From: Pseudomonas protegens CHA0
GTDB taxonomy: Bacteria > Pseudomonadota > Gammaproteobacteria > Pseudomonadales > Pseudomonadaceae
Length of the DNA: 64,000 nucleotides
Reading direction: 5' to 3'
Assembly: GCF_000397205.1 (NCBI RefSeq)
Contig: NC_021237.1
Coordinates: 373,001 to 437,000, forward strand
In this document: piece by piece, positions 18,448-27,148 of the stretch
Position numbering within the stretch: the first letter of the stretch is position 1
How the letters are laid out: each line of letters starts with the position of its first letter
Position numbers and translations under genes: made by a program
Notes under the pieces: generated by a model
What the model was told of the DNA's origin: nothing
The model's input: only the letters and a program-made list of their open reading frames with translations
Database searches by the model: none

Positions 18448-18830
18448 CCGCCGCTATCAGGCCCTTGCCTGAGATCGTCCCATGGCACCTGGGCGAATGG
18501 CGTTATGCCTGTTCGCTCAGGTGTTTATGCACAACGGATGGGTTGCCAGGGCCGGGAACTGTCGAATTTGTGGAGCCGTTCTCATCTTTATGCAACTGGC
18601 TGTTTTTTCGGGCTTTTATTTTGTGAACAAAAAATGACCAGTCCGTGAAGGTCATCCAAGGCCAAGCAATCCAAGGCTTTGCCAGAATTCCATCAACAGA
18701 CTTATCCACAGGTCGCGACAGCCTGTCGCACAAGCGCACAGCATGCTCATCGAGCCAATGGCGCACGGACGCCTGGAGGCTCAATCGAGCACGCTGTGGT
18801 TATGCCGTTGTGCTGTGCTCGGGTCGGTAC
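18448..18830. other. Intergenic region between convergent genes
   Basis: About 380 bases lie between the ends of the amidohydrolase and flavin oxidase genes. A short palindrome GCGACAGCCTGTCGC occurs near 18715-18729, and a TTATCCACA word near 18703. An open frame on the minus strand at 18503-18784 has no ribosome site or recognisable domain. I see no gene here. Confidence 0.5.
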
Positions 18831-20462
18831 CTATTCCGCCTTTGTGGCCGGGATGGACATTTCATGACGGAACAGGTTGTTGGGGTCAATTGAGGCCTTC
18901 AGGTTGCAAAGTGTGTTGATGAGTGGTGTGTTCCAGCCGTAGTACAAGTTCAACCAGTCGGGGTCTACAGCGCCTGTAGCGGTGTACTTCATATCGACAT
19001 CGGGGTAGTTGATGTAGCAGCCATCGTAGGCGGGTCTTTTCGGCTTGCCGCCGTGTACGGCATTGAAGATGTTGCGAATCCAGGCTATTTGCACCGCGTC
19101 ATCGGCAGCGTTGGTCCAGTACGTCTGGTATTGGGCTTTAAGCAGTGAGCTTCTTTGAGGAACGGCAGTTGTTCCCATGCCCTTTTTATTGATCGCCCCG
19201 CCGTAGGAGTCGATCTGTACCAGCGACTGGCTGAAGCGTTTGTCTGGCGTGGCTTCGGTCAAGTGCGTCAGCAACGCGTTGCAGGCCTGCTCGGAGAACT
19301 GTTCGACCTGATAGTCAGACTTGTATTTGCCCCGCTGATTGTTGCCCGAGCCGTTGATCATTTGAGTGACGTACAGCCAATCCATCGCCGTGTGTTCAGC
19401 CACCGCCCCTTTGAACTTCCTGCCGGCAAGCGGGTGCCTGAGCGGTGCAATGTTGGGTGCGATGAAACCGTCATGGAGAGTCGGCGTGATGCCCGCCGCG
19501 GCATTCATCTTGCTGATGAAGTCGTTGAGCGGTACATCGTTTGCGCCGCCGACCAGGCCATTGGGACCGGTGTATTGGATCGCCAGCACCACATGGTCGG
19601 AGGTATCCACATGGTTCAGTTTCAGCAGGGTGAACAATCCACCATTGCCAACCCCTTCCACTGGGCTGGTCGCGGCGGCGTCGTTATCCGAGAACCATTG
19701 CCAATAGGCCCGCAGGAAGTTCGAGAAGTTGGGAATCAGCTCTTTCCACGGGTAGGCCAGGGGAATCCAGTAGGCTTGTTGCGGGGCTTGGGGCAGTTGG
19801 TCGAAGTAGTAGCCGATGATGATGCCGAAGTTGCCACCGCCGGCCCCGCAACAGGCGGTAAACAATGCCTTGTCTTCGTTCGATGGACTGTCTGCGCGAA
19901 CATGCCGGAACTTAAGTTGCCGCGAGTTTTCCACAGGCACAAGAATGTCGACGCCGGTTACCCAGTCCACGGTCAAGCCCTGAAGGCGCGATAACAAACC
20001 GTAACCGCCGCCGCTGATGTGCCCGCCCAAACCGACCGAATAGCATGAGCCACCAGGAATGGTGCGCCCGGCCTGCTTGTACAGCGACAGGTAACCGTCC
20101 CAGTTCTGATTGCCGGTTAATGCCATGAATCGATACTTCTTGTTCTGGTTGTCCCAGGGAGATGTGATGGATTGGCTCTCTTCGTACTTCAGGCCTTTCA
20201 TTTCACCGATGTCGATAATTGCCAGGCTTTCTGTCTCGCCGCTTAACTTGTTGGAAACAAAACCCTCGTAGCAGTGGCCGCCACTGCGCACCGTGATGCG
20301 ATAGCCGTCACGCAGTGCCGTATTGGCTGCGGCCAGAACTTCATCGGGTGTCGTACACACATAAATCCGCTTTGCGCCCTGTTCGATACTGGGCGGCCAG
20401 CGCAAGTTGAACCCCTTTTGCAGGGTTTCGTAGGTGTGTGACTGAGGGTCTATGACGTTCAT
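18831..20462 (-). CDS. FAD-binding oxidoreductase, berberine bridge enzyme-like
   Basis: A 543-residue flavin oxidase. The N-terminal FAD domain (PCMH/VAO type) contains RSGGHCYEG with His63 and GSCYSVGLGGHISGGGYG with Cys140; these are the two positions that in this family bind FAD covalently at two points. The C-terminal BBE motif appears as CYINYPDVD. No signal peptide or Tat motif is present, so it should be cytoplasmic, whereas many bacterial relatives are secreted. Such enzymes oxidise sugars, alkaloid-like or secondary-metabolite alcohols; the substrate cannot be told. It stands alone, with no partner biosynthetic genes in view. Confidence 0.87.
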   Translation of the reverse strand: MNVIDPQSHTYETLQKGFNLRWPPSIEQGAKRIYVCTTPDEVLAAANTALRDGYRITVRSGGHCYEGFVSNKLSGETESLAIIDIGEMKGLKYEESQSITSPWDNQNKKYRFMALTGNQNWDGYLSLYKQAGRTIPGGSCYSVGLGGHISGGGYGLLSRLQGLTVDWVTGVDILVPVENSRQLKFRHVRADSPSNEDKALFTACCGAGGGNFGIIIGYYFDQLPQAPQQAYWIPLAYPWKELIPNFSNFLRAYWQWFSDNDAAATSPVEGVGNGGLFTLLKLNHVDTSDHVVLAIQYTGPNGLVGGANDVPLNDFISKMNAAAGITPTLHDGFIAPNIAPLRHPLAGRKFKGAVAEHTAMDWLYVTQMINGSGNNQRGKYKSDYQVEQFSEQACNALLTHLTEATPDKRFSQSLVQIDSYGGAINKKGMGTTAVPQRSSLLKAQYQTYWTNAADDAVQIAWIRNIFNAVHGGKPKRPAYDGCYINYPDVDMKYTATGAVDPDWLNLYYGWNTPLINTLCNLKASIDPNNLFRHEMSIPATKAE

Positions 20463-20756
20463 GAGTAACTCCCTGTATGTGTGTTGGGACTTGGCGACTT
20501 CCTGTCGAAAAATGACCGCTTTAGTTGCGCCAGAGCTGTGGCTTGAGTGCTGCTGGTGTCCAGCTCGCCTTAGAGACTAGTAGGCGTAATGAGCTTGGTT
20601 TTTTTCTTTCGTGAAGTTGAGGGGAATCCCCCGGCTTGATCGGCGACTTTCAATGGGTTGTGGGTTACCCATGGGGTGTCCGACGTCCGTTAGTGAGGTC
20701 ACTGGCCGCAGTGGTTATGCATAAACAGCTTGGGTCGGACCTGTCGTACCAGGCGG

Positions 20757-21974
20757 TTACGGGCGCTCTGCCAGCAGCAGCAGATTGCGCGGGGTCAAGG
20801 GGGCCTCGCAGAAGGTTCCGAGGCGCACGGCATAGCCCTGCTCTTGCAGGAACAGCCCGCGGTCCAACGCCAGCCACAACTCCATGGGGCGGCGGAACAG
20901 GCCCCGCAGCAGTTCCAGGTTGCGCACCTGGGCCAGGCGCTGCCAGCCGGCCGCTTCGAGCGCGGCCCAATCCTGGCAATCGACTGTGGATAAGTCCTTG
21001 AGGGCGGCGAGGTCGCGGCAGTAGTCGGCGAAGGGTTTGTCCAGCCAGTGGCTGGGCAGGGATGGCGTCGGCAGGTATTCGTCGAGGCCACGCACTTGCC
21101 GTTGCAGCAGGTCGAATGCCAGGCGGCGGGCCATGGAGGTGTCGCGCTGACGCCGAACTCGGGCACCGGCAGTGACGGTTTCGCTCATGGGCAAGGCCAG
21201 GTCTTCCAGGGACAGGTCCAGGGGGGATGCCTGGGCGGCTGTGGATAAGCCCTGGTAGTGGCTGGCGCGGGTGCGGTTGTAGCAGCAGGGGGCGATGGCC
21301 AGCTGTGGACAACCCTGCTGGCTGGCCAGCTGGATCAAGCGCACATGCAGATCGCCGCACGCGTGCAGGGCCACCGGGCTGTGCTCGGCGTGCAGGCGCA
21401 GGGCTGTGTCATCGGCCAGCACGTCCTGTTGCAGATGGCGGGCGGGCAAACCGTGGTGCCGGCTCAGTTGCTCGCCACTCTCGATCAGCGCCGGGTCGTA
21501 TTCCAGGCAGGTCAGTTGCTGCTCGGGTTGCAGCAGGCGCCTGCCGAGGTGGCCCTTGCCGGAGCACCAGTCGAGCCAGTGAGTCGGTGTGCGGTCGAAT
21601 TGCAGGCAGGCGGCGAAGGCTTCGATCTGCTGCCACTTGCGCCCGGGCACGTCGACATTGAGGCGTGGGTGAGGCGCGGGCAGTGCCTTTATGGGGAGTT
21701 CGCCCACCGCACCGAGTGCTCGGGCTTGATCCGCCAGTGGGGTAAAGGGGGCCGGTGCCTGGAGTTGCTCCGGGTGGTTGTGGGCCGCTTCGGCGTCTTC
21801 CAGGGAGCGCTGGCGCAACCACTGGGCGAGTTCGGGATGAGCGGTTTCCCACGGCAGTTGCAGGTGGTTGAACGGACGCGGGCGCCAGAGGGCCTGGTGT
21901 TCCAGCAAAAAACGGTCCAGGGCCTGGAAACGGCTGAGCAGCGCAGGGCCTTGGAGAATCGCAGGCATGGTCAT
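20757..21974 (-). CDS. SAM-dependent methyltransferase-like protein
   Basis: A 405-residue protein whose middle (about residues 130-245) is a methyltransferase domain of the Methyltransf_32 type. The motifs seen are LDWCSGKGHLGRRLL (SAM loop), CLEYDP, HACGDLH and the pair APCCYNRTRA. In this family the CCY(N/H) pattern follows the SAM pocket; its target, often RNA or protein, is not established. ATGs occur at codons 1 and 3 and neither has a strong ribosome site. It follows the ABC importer genes on the same strand, about 45 bases after the last permease gene, but its role need not be linked. Confidence 0.8.
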   Translation of the reverse strand: MTMPAILQGPALLSRFQALDRFLLEHQALWRPRPFNHLQLPWETAHPELAQWLRQRSLEDAEAAHNHPEQLQAPAPFTPLADQARALGAVGELPIKALPAPHPRLNVDVPGRKWQQIEAFAACLQFDRTPTHWLDWCSGKGHLGRRLLQPEQQLTCLEYDPALIESGEQLSRHHGLPARHLQQDVLADDTALRLHAEHSPVALHACGDLHVRLIQLASQQGCPQLAIAPCCYNRTRASHYQGLSTAAQASPLDLSLEDLALPMSETVTAGARVRRQRDTSMARRLAFDLLQRQVRGLDEYLPTPSLPSHWLDKPFADYCRDLAALKDLSTVDCQDWAALEAAGWQRLAQVRNLELLRGLFRRPMELWLALDRGLFLQEQGYAVRLGTFCEAPLTPRNLLLLAERP

Positions 21975-22017
21975 GGCGTCCGGGGCAGGCCCGCTCCCTG
22001 GCGGGAGCGGGAGAAGA

Positions 22018-22707
22018 TCAGCGTCCCTGGCAGGCGTCGACCCGCAGCCAGCGTTCCAGTTGGCGGAACGCCTGGACCAGGATGAACGACATCAACAGGT
22101 AGAACACCCCGGCGGTGAAGAACATGTCCACCGTCAGGTAGTTGCGGGCGATGATGGTGCGCGCCATGCCGGTCAGTTCCAGCAGGGTCACGGTACTGGC
22201 CAGGGAGCTGGCCTTGAGCATCAGGATCACTTCGTTGCTGTAGGCCGGCAGGCCGATGCGCGCCGCCCGCGGCAGGATGATATAGAACAGCGCCTTGGGC
22301 CGGGACATGCCCAGGGCCCGCGCGGCTTCGATCTCACCGGGGGGAATGGCCTGGATGGCGCCGCGCAGGATCTCGGCGATGTAGGCCGCGGTGTGCAGGG
22401 TCATGGTGGCGGTCGCGCACCAGAACGGGTCGCGCAGGTAGGGCCACATGAAGCTGTCGCGCACCGCATCGAACTGCGCCAGGCCGTAATACACCAGGAA
22501 CAGCTGCACCAGCAGCGGCGTGCCGCGAAAGAAGAAGATGTAGGCGTAGGGCAGGGCGCGCACGTACCAGAGCTTGGACGAACGGGCGATGCCCAAGGGG
22601 ATGGCCAGCAGCAAACCGAGAATCACGGCGATGCCCACCAACTCCAGGGTCAGCGTCGCGCCCTGGATGAACTTCGGCAGCCATTTGTAGATGACTTCCC
22701 ATTCCAT
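22018..22707 (-). CDS. Basic amino acid ABC importer permease, HisM type
   Basis: A 229-residue permease of the HisM/ArtM class with five to six transmembrane helices. It has the family segment FFRGTPLLVQLFLVYYG early on and the EAA loop EAARALGMSRPKA. Its ATG shares one base with the hisQ-type stop (TAATG). It is the fourth gene of an ATPase, binding protein, permease, permease operon for lysine/arginine/ornithine/histidine-type substrates. Confidence 0.9.
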   Translation of the reverse strand: MEWEVIYKWLPKFIQGATLTLELVGIAVILGLLLAIPLGIARSSKLWYVRALPYAYIFFFRGTPLLVQLFLVYYGLAQFDAVRDSFMWPYLRDPFWCATATMTLHTAAYIAEILRGAIQAIPPGEIEAARALGMSRPKALFYIILPRAARIGLPAYSNEVILMLKASSLASTVTLLELTGMARTIIARNYLTVDMFFTAGVFYLLMSFILVQAFRQLERWLRVDACQGR

Positions 22708-23399
22708 TACGTCGTCCTCACAAAGCCGCGGGCGGCGCGTTTTTCCAGGAAGTGCATGCCGGTCATGGCCAGCACGGTCAGGCCCAGGTACATGAAGGCC
22801 GCGACCATGAAGAAGGTGAAGGGATGCTTGGCGAAGGTCACGGCGTTCTGCGCGTGGCGCATGATTTCTTCAAGGCCGATTACCGACACCAGCGCGGTGT
22901 CCTTCATCAGGATCATGAACAGGTTGCCCAGGCCCGGCAGGGCGATGCGCCACATCTGCGGCAGGATCAGGCGGCTGAATATCCGAAACTTGGAAAGGCC
23001 CAGCGCGGTGCCGGCCTCGCGGTGGCCCTTGGGGATGGCCAGGATCGCGCCACGAAACACTTCAGTGGCATAGGCGCCAAAGCACAGCCCGAGGGCGATC
23101 ACCCCGGCGAGAAACGGACTGAGGGCCAGATCGGGGTTGCCGAAATGCTCGCCCAGCGCGCTCATCATGTTCACCGTGCCGTAGTAGATCAGCAGCACCC
23201 ACAGCAGTTCCGGGACGCCACGCACGATGGTCGAATAGGTTTCGCCAAGCCAGCGCAATGGCTTGTACGGGGAAGTCTTGGCCAAGGCGCCGAGCAGGCC
23301 GAGCACCAGTCCCAGGCATAACGCCGAGAGGGCCAGCTTGACGGTCATCAGCGCGCCGGCGGCGAGCGCCGGGCCGAATCCGTAGAGATCGATATTCAT
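22707..23399 (-). CDS. Basic amino acid ABC importer permease, HisQ type
   Basis: A 230-residue inner-membrane permease, HisQ/ArtQ-like, with VRGVPELLWVLLIYYG and the EAA-type loop REAGTALGLSKFRIF. It forms the heterodimeric channel with the downstream HisM-type protein. A 65-base gap containing a strong hairpin separates it from the binding-protein gene. Confidence 0.9.
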   Translation of the reverse strand: MNIDLYGFGPALAAGALMTVKLALSALCLGLVLGLLGALAKTSPYKPLRWLGETYSTIVRGVPELLWVLLIYYGTVNMMSALGEHFGNPDLALSPFLAGVIALGLCFGAYATEVFRGAILAIPKGHREAGTALGLSKFRIFSRLILPQMWRIALPGLGNLFMILMKDTALVSVIGLEEIMRHAQNAVTFAKHPFTFFMVAAFMYLGLTVLAMTGMHFLEKRAARGFVRTT

Positions 23400-23422
23400 G
23401 GGGTCTGGATGGCTTTGCTAAG

Positions 23423-23451
23423 GACCGGCGCCCAGGGGGCGAGCGCCGGTC
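23423..23451 (-). promoter_or_regulatory. Intercistronic hairpin between binding protein and permease genes
   Basis: A perfect 9-bp inverted repeat (GACCGGCGC / GCGCCGGTC) with an 11-nt loop and no T run. In ABC import operons such hairpins often protect the binding-protein mRNA or reduce read-through into the permeases; that function is inferred here. Confidence 0.5.
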
Positions 23452-23464
23452 AGGCAAGTCAGTA

Positions 23465-24217
23465 TCAATAGATGCTGAACGGGAAGTACTTGTCGTTGAT
23501 TTTCTTGTAGGTGCCGTCGGCCACGATTTCTTTCAGGGCGGCGTTCAGCTTTTCGCGCAGTGGATCTTTCTTGCGCACGGCAATCCCGATCTTGTCGCTT
23601 TCCACCATAGGCTCGCCCTTGAACTCATAAGGCTTGCCCGCGTCGCTCTTGAGCCACTCGTAGTTGACGTACTTGTCGGCCAGGATCGCGTCCAGGCGGC
23701 CGGAAGTCAGGTCCAGGTAAGCGTTTTCCTGGGTGTCGTAGAGCTTGATGGTGATGTCGTCGCCCAGGTTGTCTTCCAGCCAGGTGCCGGCCAGGGTCGC
23801 CCGTTGCGCGCCGATGATCTTGCCCTTGAGCGAGGCCTTGTCGGTCTTGAAGTCGGTCTTGGCCTTGGGAGCGATGAACTGCAGCTTGTTGGAGTAGTAC
23901 GGGTCGGTGAAGTCCACCGCCTGCTTGCGCTCATCGGTGATCGACAGCGAGGAGATCAGGAAGTCGAACTTCTTCGCGTTCAGGGCCGGAATGATGCCGT
24001 CCCAGTCGGAGGTGACCACGGTGCACTCGACTTTCATCTTGGCGCACAGGGCGTCGCCGATGTCCTTGTCGAAGCCGACCACTTGGCCGCTGGCATCCTT
24101 GTTGTTGAACGGCGGGTAGGCTGCTTCGATGCCCATCTTCAGGGTCTCGGCGGCAGCGCTGGCGCTGAAGGCCAGGGTGACGGCAGCGGCCAGGAGGATT
24201 TTCTTATAGCTCTGCAT
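23465..24217 (-). CDS. Periplasmic basic amino acid-binding protein
   Basis: A 250-residue SBP_bac_3 protein with a signal peptide (residues 1-23, ending SASAAAE). The mature start LKMGIEAAYPPFN and the later QRATLAGTWLED fit the lysine/arginine/ornithine (ArgT/HisJ/AotJ) group. It delivers its ligand to the HisQM-type permease encoded downstream. It begins 13 bases after the ATPase gene. Confidence 0.91.
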   Translation of the reverse strand: MQSYKKILLAAAVTLAFSASAAAETLKMGIEAAYPPFNNKDASGQVVGFDKDIGDALCAKMKVECTVVTSDWDGIIPALNAKKFDFLISSLSITDERKQAVDFTDPYYSNKLQFIAPKAKTDFKTDKASLKGKIIGAQRATLAGTWLEDNLGDDITIKLYDTQENAYLDLTSGRLDAILADKYVNYEWLKSDAGKPYEFKGEPMVESDKIGIAVRKKDPLREKLNAALKEIVADGTYKKINDKYFPFSIY

Positions 24218-24230
24218 GCGTGTAGCTCCG

Positions 24231-25004
24231 TTAGCGGTTGCTGGACATGAATTGTTTGCAGCGTGCCGAAAGCGGGTTCTCGAAGACCTGCTGTGGCGAT
24301 CCTTGCTCTTCTACCAGACCCTGGTGCAGAAACACCACTTCGCTGGAGACCTGACGGGCAAAGCTCATTTCGTGGGTGACCAGCAGCATGGTGCGGCCTT
24401 CTTCGGCCAGGGCGCGGATCACGTTGAGGACTTCCTGGACCATTTCCGGGTCCAGGGCCGAGGTCGGCTCGTCGAACAGGATGACTTTGGGTTGCATCGC
24501 CAGGGTCCGGGCGATGGCGGCGCGTTGCTGCTGGCCGCCGGACAGCTGTGCCGGGTAGGCGTGGCGCTTGTCGGCGATGCCGACCTTGGCCAGCAGCGCC
24601 TCGGCCACTTCGATGGCCTCGGCCTTGCTCTGGCCCAGCACCCGGCGTGGCGCCTCGATGATGTTGTCGAGCACGCTCATGTGCGGCCAGAGATTGAAAT
24701 TCTGGAAGACGAACCCGATTTCGCTGCGCAGGCGGTTGATCTGCTTGCCGTCGGCGGCTACCAGCTCGCCGTTTTTCGCGGCCTTGAGCTTGAGCTCTTC
24801 GCCGGCCACCAGGATCTGGCCCTGGTGCGGGTTTTCCAGCAGGTTGATGCAGCGCAGGAAAGTGGACTTGCCGGAGCCGGAGGAACCCAGGATCGATATC
24901 ACGTCACCGTCGCGTGCGGTCAGCGAGATACCCTTGAGTACCTCCTGAGTGCCGTAGCGTTTGTGCAAGTTGCGGATTTCAAGCGCGGGCGTGGCCTCAG
25001 CCAT
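24231..25004 (-). CDS. Basic amino acid ABC importer ATPase, HisP type
   Basis: A 257-residue ATPase with Walker A GSSGSGKST, Q-loop FQNFNLWPHMSV, signature LSGGQQQRAAIART, Walker B VILFDEPTSALD and the switch VTHEMSFARQ, all typical of HisP/ArtP. The insertion around AAKNGELVAADGKQ is common in the histidine/arginine subfamily. It is the first gene of the importer operon. The P. aeruginosa counterpart, as I remember it, also begins with the ATPase gene. Confidence 0.92.
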   Translation of the reverse strand: MAEATPALEIRNLHKRYGTQEVLKGISLTARDGDVISILGSSGSGKSTFLRCINLLENPHQGQILVAGEELKLKAAKNGELVAADGKQINRLRSEIGFVFQNFNLWPHMSVLDNIIEAPRRVLGQSKAEAIEVAEALLAKVGIADKRHAYPAQLSGGQQQRAAIARTLAMQPKVILFDEPTSALDPEMVQEVLNVIRALAEEGRTMLLVTHEMSFARQVSSEVVFLHQGLVEEQGSPQQVFENPLSARCKQFMSSNR

Positions 25005-25460
25005 GTGCGGTCCTCATTGAGTTCATTGTGCTCCTGCTGTTGGGCGGCCTTCCTGGCGAGGCGCCAAGCTAGCATAGGGTTCCAAGCGCAGCCAACAGCG
25101 CTACCGGAGGTAAACAGACGGTGTGTGGCAGGTTGTCGCATCAGCACAGAAGACTGTCGCCCCATCAACAACCGAACGCCTGTTTGAACCCTGGATCCGC
25201 CTGAAATCCGGTAGGTGTCGCGTAAAAAAAGGCGCGATGGTGCCAGCTTTGGCCGGGTGTTGGAAGGGTTAACGGGCCAAAGGTCATGGATCTGCACTCT
25301 AATCGCTCATCGACTGCTTTTCGGGTGTGTTTTTGGTGCGCCATTTCGTCCTGCAAGTGAGTCGGCTGGTAACGAAATAGCGAAATGCCATTGTTCTCAA
25401 TGGCTTGGGATTTCCATCGGTCGGCTCGCCAACCCTTGTTGCCCGGGGTTCTGTAACATT
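25005..25460. other. Divergent promoter region of importer and permease operons
   Basis: About 450 bases between the HisP-type ATPase and the gabP-type permease promoter. It must carry the minus-strand promoter of the importer. I see no gene with a ribosome site and no clear operator. Confidence 0.45.
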
Positions 25461-25488
25461 TTGGCGCAATTCTTGCGTGCGATATAAA
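25461..25488 (+). promoter_or_regulatory. Candidate sigma-70 promoter of the amino acid permease
   Basis: TTGGCG (25461-25466) and TATAAA (25483-25488) are separated by 16 bases, about 80 bases before the permease ATG. The match is fair at -35 and good at -10. Confidence 0.4.
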
Positions 25489-25569
25489 GAACGCCCTGTT
25501 GGATTCTTTTTACGAGAACGAATGCAGACCGGGTGGAGTTACTCTTTTTTCGTTGCAAAGGTGCTTTTC

Positions 25570-26961
25570 ATGAGCGGTACGCAACTCTCCAATGACCTCG
25601 AACAGGGGCTCAAACCGCGGCATGTGACCATGCTGTCGATTGCCGGTGTGATCGGCGCAGGCCTCTTCGTCGGCTCCGGCCACGCCATTGCCGAAGCCGG
25701 CCCCGCCGTGCTGCTGGCCTATGCTGCCGCCGGCACCCTGGTGGTGCTGGTGATGCGCATGCTGGCGGAAATGGCCGTGGCTTCGCCGGACACCGGATCG
25801 TTCTCCACCTACGCGGACCGCGCCATCGGCCACTGGGCCGGTTTCACCATCGGTTGGCTGTACTGGTGGTTCTGGGTGCTGGTGATTCCCCTGGAAGCCA
25901 ACGCTGCCGCGACCATCCTGCATGCCTGGTTCCCCAACGTGGCGATCTGGGTCTTCACTCTGGTGATCACCCTGCTGCTGACCGCCACCAACCTGTTCAG
26001 CGTGAAGAACTACGGTGAGTTCGAGTTCTGGTTCGCCCTGATCAAGGTGGTAGCCATCATCGGCTTCGTGATCCTCGGCCTGGCGGCCATTTGCGGCTTA
26101 CTGCCCAACAGCCAGGTCAGCGGCGTCTCGCATCTGGTGGACACCCAAGGCTTCATGCCCAACGGCATGGGCGCGGTGCTGGCCGCCATGCTGACCACCA
26201 TGTTCTCCTTCATGGGCACCGAGATCGTCACCATCGCCGCGGCGGAATCCCACAACCCGGGCAAGCAGATCTCCAAGGCCACCAACTCGGTGATCTGGCG
26301 GATCGGCCTGTTCTACCTGGTATCGATCTTTATCGTTGTGGCCCTGGTGCCGTGGAACGACCCGAGCCTGGCGCAGGTCGGCTCCTACCAGACCGTGCTC
26401 GACCGCATGGGCATCCCCAATGCCAAGCTGATCGTTGACCTGGTGGTGCTGGTGGCCGTGACCAGTTGCCTGAACTCGGCGCTCTACACTGCCTCGCGCA
26501 TGCTGTTCTCCCTGGGCAAGCGTGGCGATGCCCCGGCCGCCGCCAAGCGCACCAACGCCAGCGGCACGCCTTATTGGGCGGTGATCCTGTCCACCGCTGC
26601 GGCCTTCCTCGCGGTGTTCGCCAACTATGTCGCTCCGGCGGCGGTGTTCGAATTCCTCCTGGCCAGCTCCGGCGCCATCGCTTTGCTGGTGTACCTGGTG
26701 ATTGCCGTCTCGCAACTGCGCATGCGCCACAAGCGCATGGCTGCCGGCGAGAAGATCGCCTTCCGCATGTGGCTGTTCCCGGGCCTGACTTACGCTGTGA
26801 TCGTGTTCATCGTCGCGGTGCTGGGCATCATGCTGTTCCAGGAAGAGCACCGGGTGGAGATCCTTGCCACTGGCCTGCTCAGTGTCATCGTCATCGCTGC
26901 CGGCCTGTTGGTGGCCCGTCGGCGCAAGGCCGAGCGCAATGGTGCCCTGGCACTGAACTGA
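25570..26961 (+). CDS. gabP: APC-family amino acid permease, GabP-like
   Basis: A 463-residue inner-membrane transporter with twelve hydrophobic segments. The first helix region has the APC motif MLSIAGVIGAGLFVGSG, followed by AGPAVLLAYA. Length and the stretch VASPDTGSFSTYADRAIG fit gamma-aminobutyrate permease. The start is the Met of MSGTQLSNDL, with AAAGGTG seven bases upstream; the longer upstream frame lacks support. Substrate could also be another amino acid of the AAT group (proline, beta-alanine). Confidence 0.85.
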   Translation: MSGTQLSNDLEQGLKPRHVTMLSIAGVIGAGLFVGSGHAIAEAGPAVLLAYAAAGTLVVLVMRMLAEMAVASPDTGSFSTYADRAIGHWAGFTIGWLYWWFWVLVIPLEANAAATILHAWFPNVAIWVFTLVITLLLTATNLFSVKNYGEFEFWFALIKVVAIIGFVILGLAAICGLLPNSQVSGVSHLVDTQGFMPNGMGAVLAAMLTTMFSFMGTEIVTIAAAESHNPGKQISKATNSVIWRIGLFYLVSIFIVVALVPWNDPSLAQVGSYQTVLDRMGIPNAKLIVDLVVLVAVTSCLNSALYTASRMLFSLGKRGDAPAAAKRTNASGTPYWAVILSTAAAFLAVFANYVAPAAVFEFLLASSGAIALLVYLVIAVSQLRMRHKRMAAGEKIAFRMWLFPGLTYAVIVFIVAVLGIMLFQEEHRVEILATGLLSVIVIAAGLLVARRRKAERNGALALN

Positions 26962-26983
26962 CGGTTTGCTCCGCTCTTTATGA

Positions 26984-27017
26984 AAAGGCCGCGCTCAGAA
27001 ATGACCGCGGCCTTTTT
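26984..27017 (+). terminator. Terminator after the permease gene
   Basis: An inverted repeat AAAGGCCGCG / CGCGGCCTTT followed by further T residues, 22 bases after the permease stop. Confidence 0.8.
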
Positions 27018-27148
27018 CATGTCCGGATGCAACTTGGGGGGGGCTGCTGGTGGCGGGCAGAGGCTCGCTCGCGGCCTGGCGACGGGACGCTTTACCCACC
27101 CGGGGCGCCTGCTGATAATCCGCCACTCGGTTAGCTTGGGATGCAGCG

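Noticed and set aside
18700..18720. TTATCCACA words as replication origin boxes (also near 20988, 21241, 49483 and 62735)
   Set aside because: Single perfect or near-perfect words are scattered inside and between genes with no cluster, no AT-rich element and no dnaA nearby.
18503..18784. A possible 93-residue gene on the minus strand
   Set aside because: No ribosome site, no domain, and composition unlike neighbouring genes.
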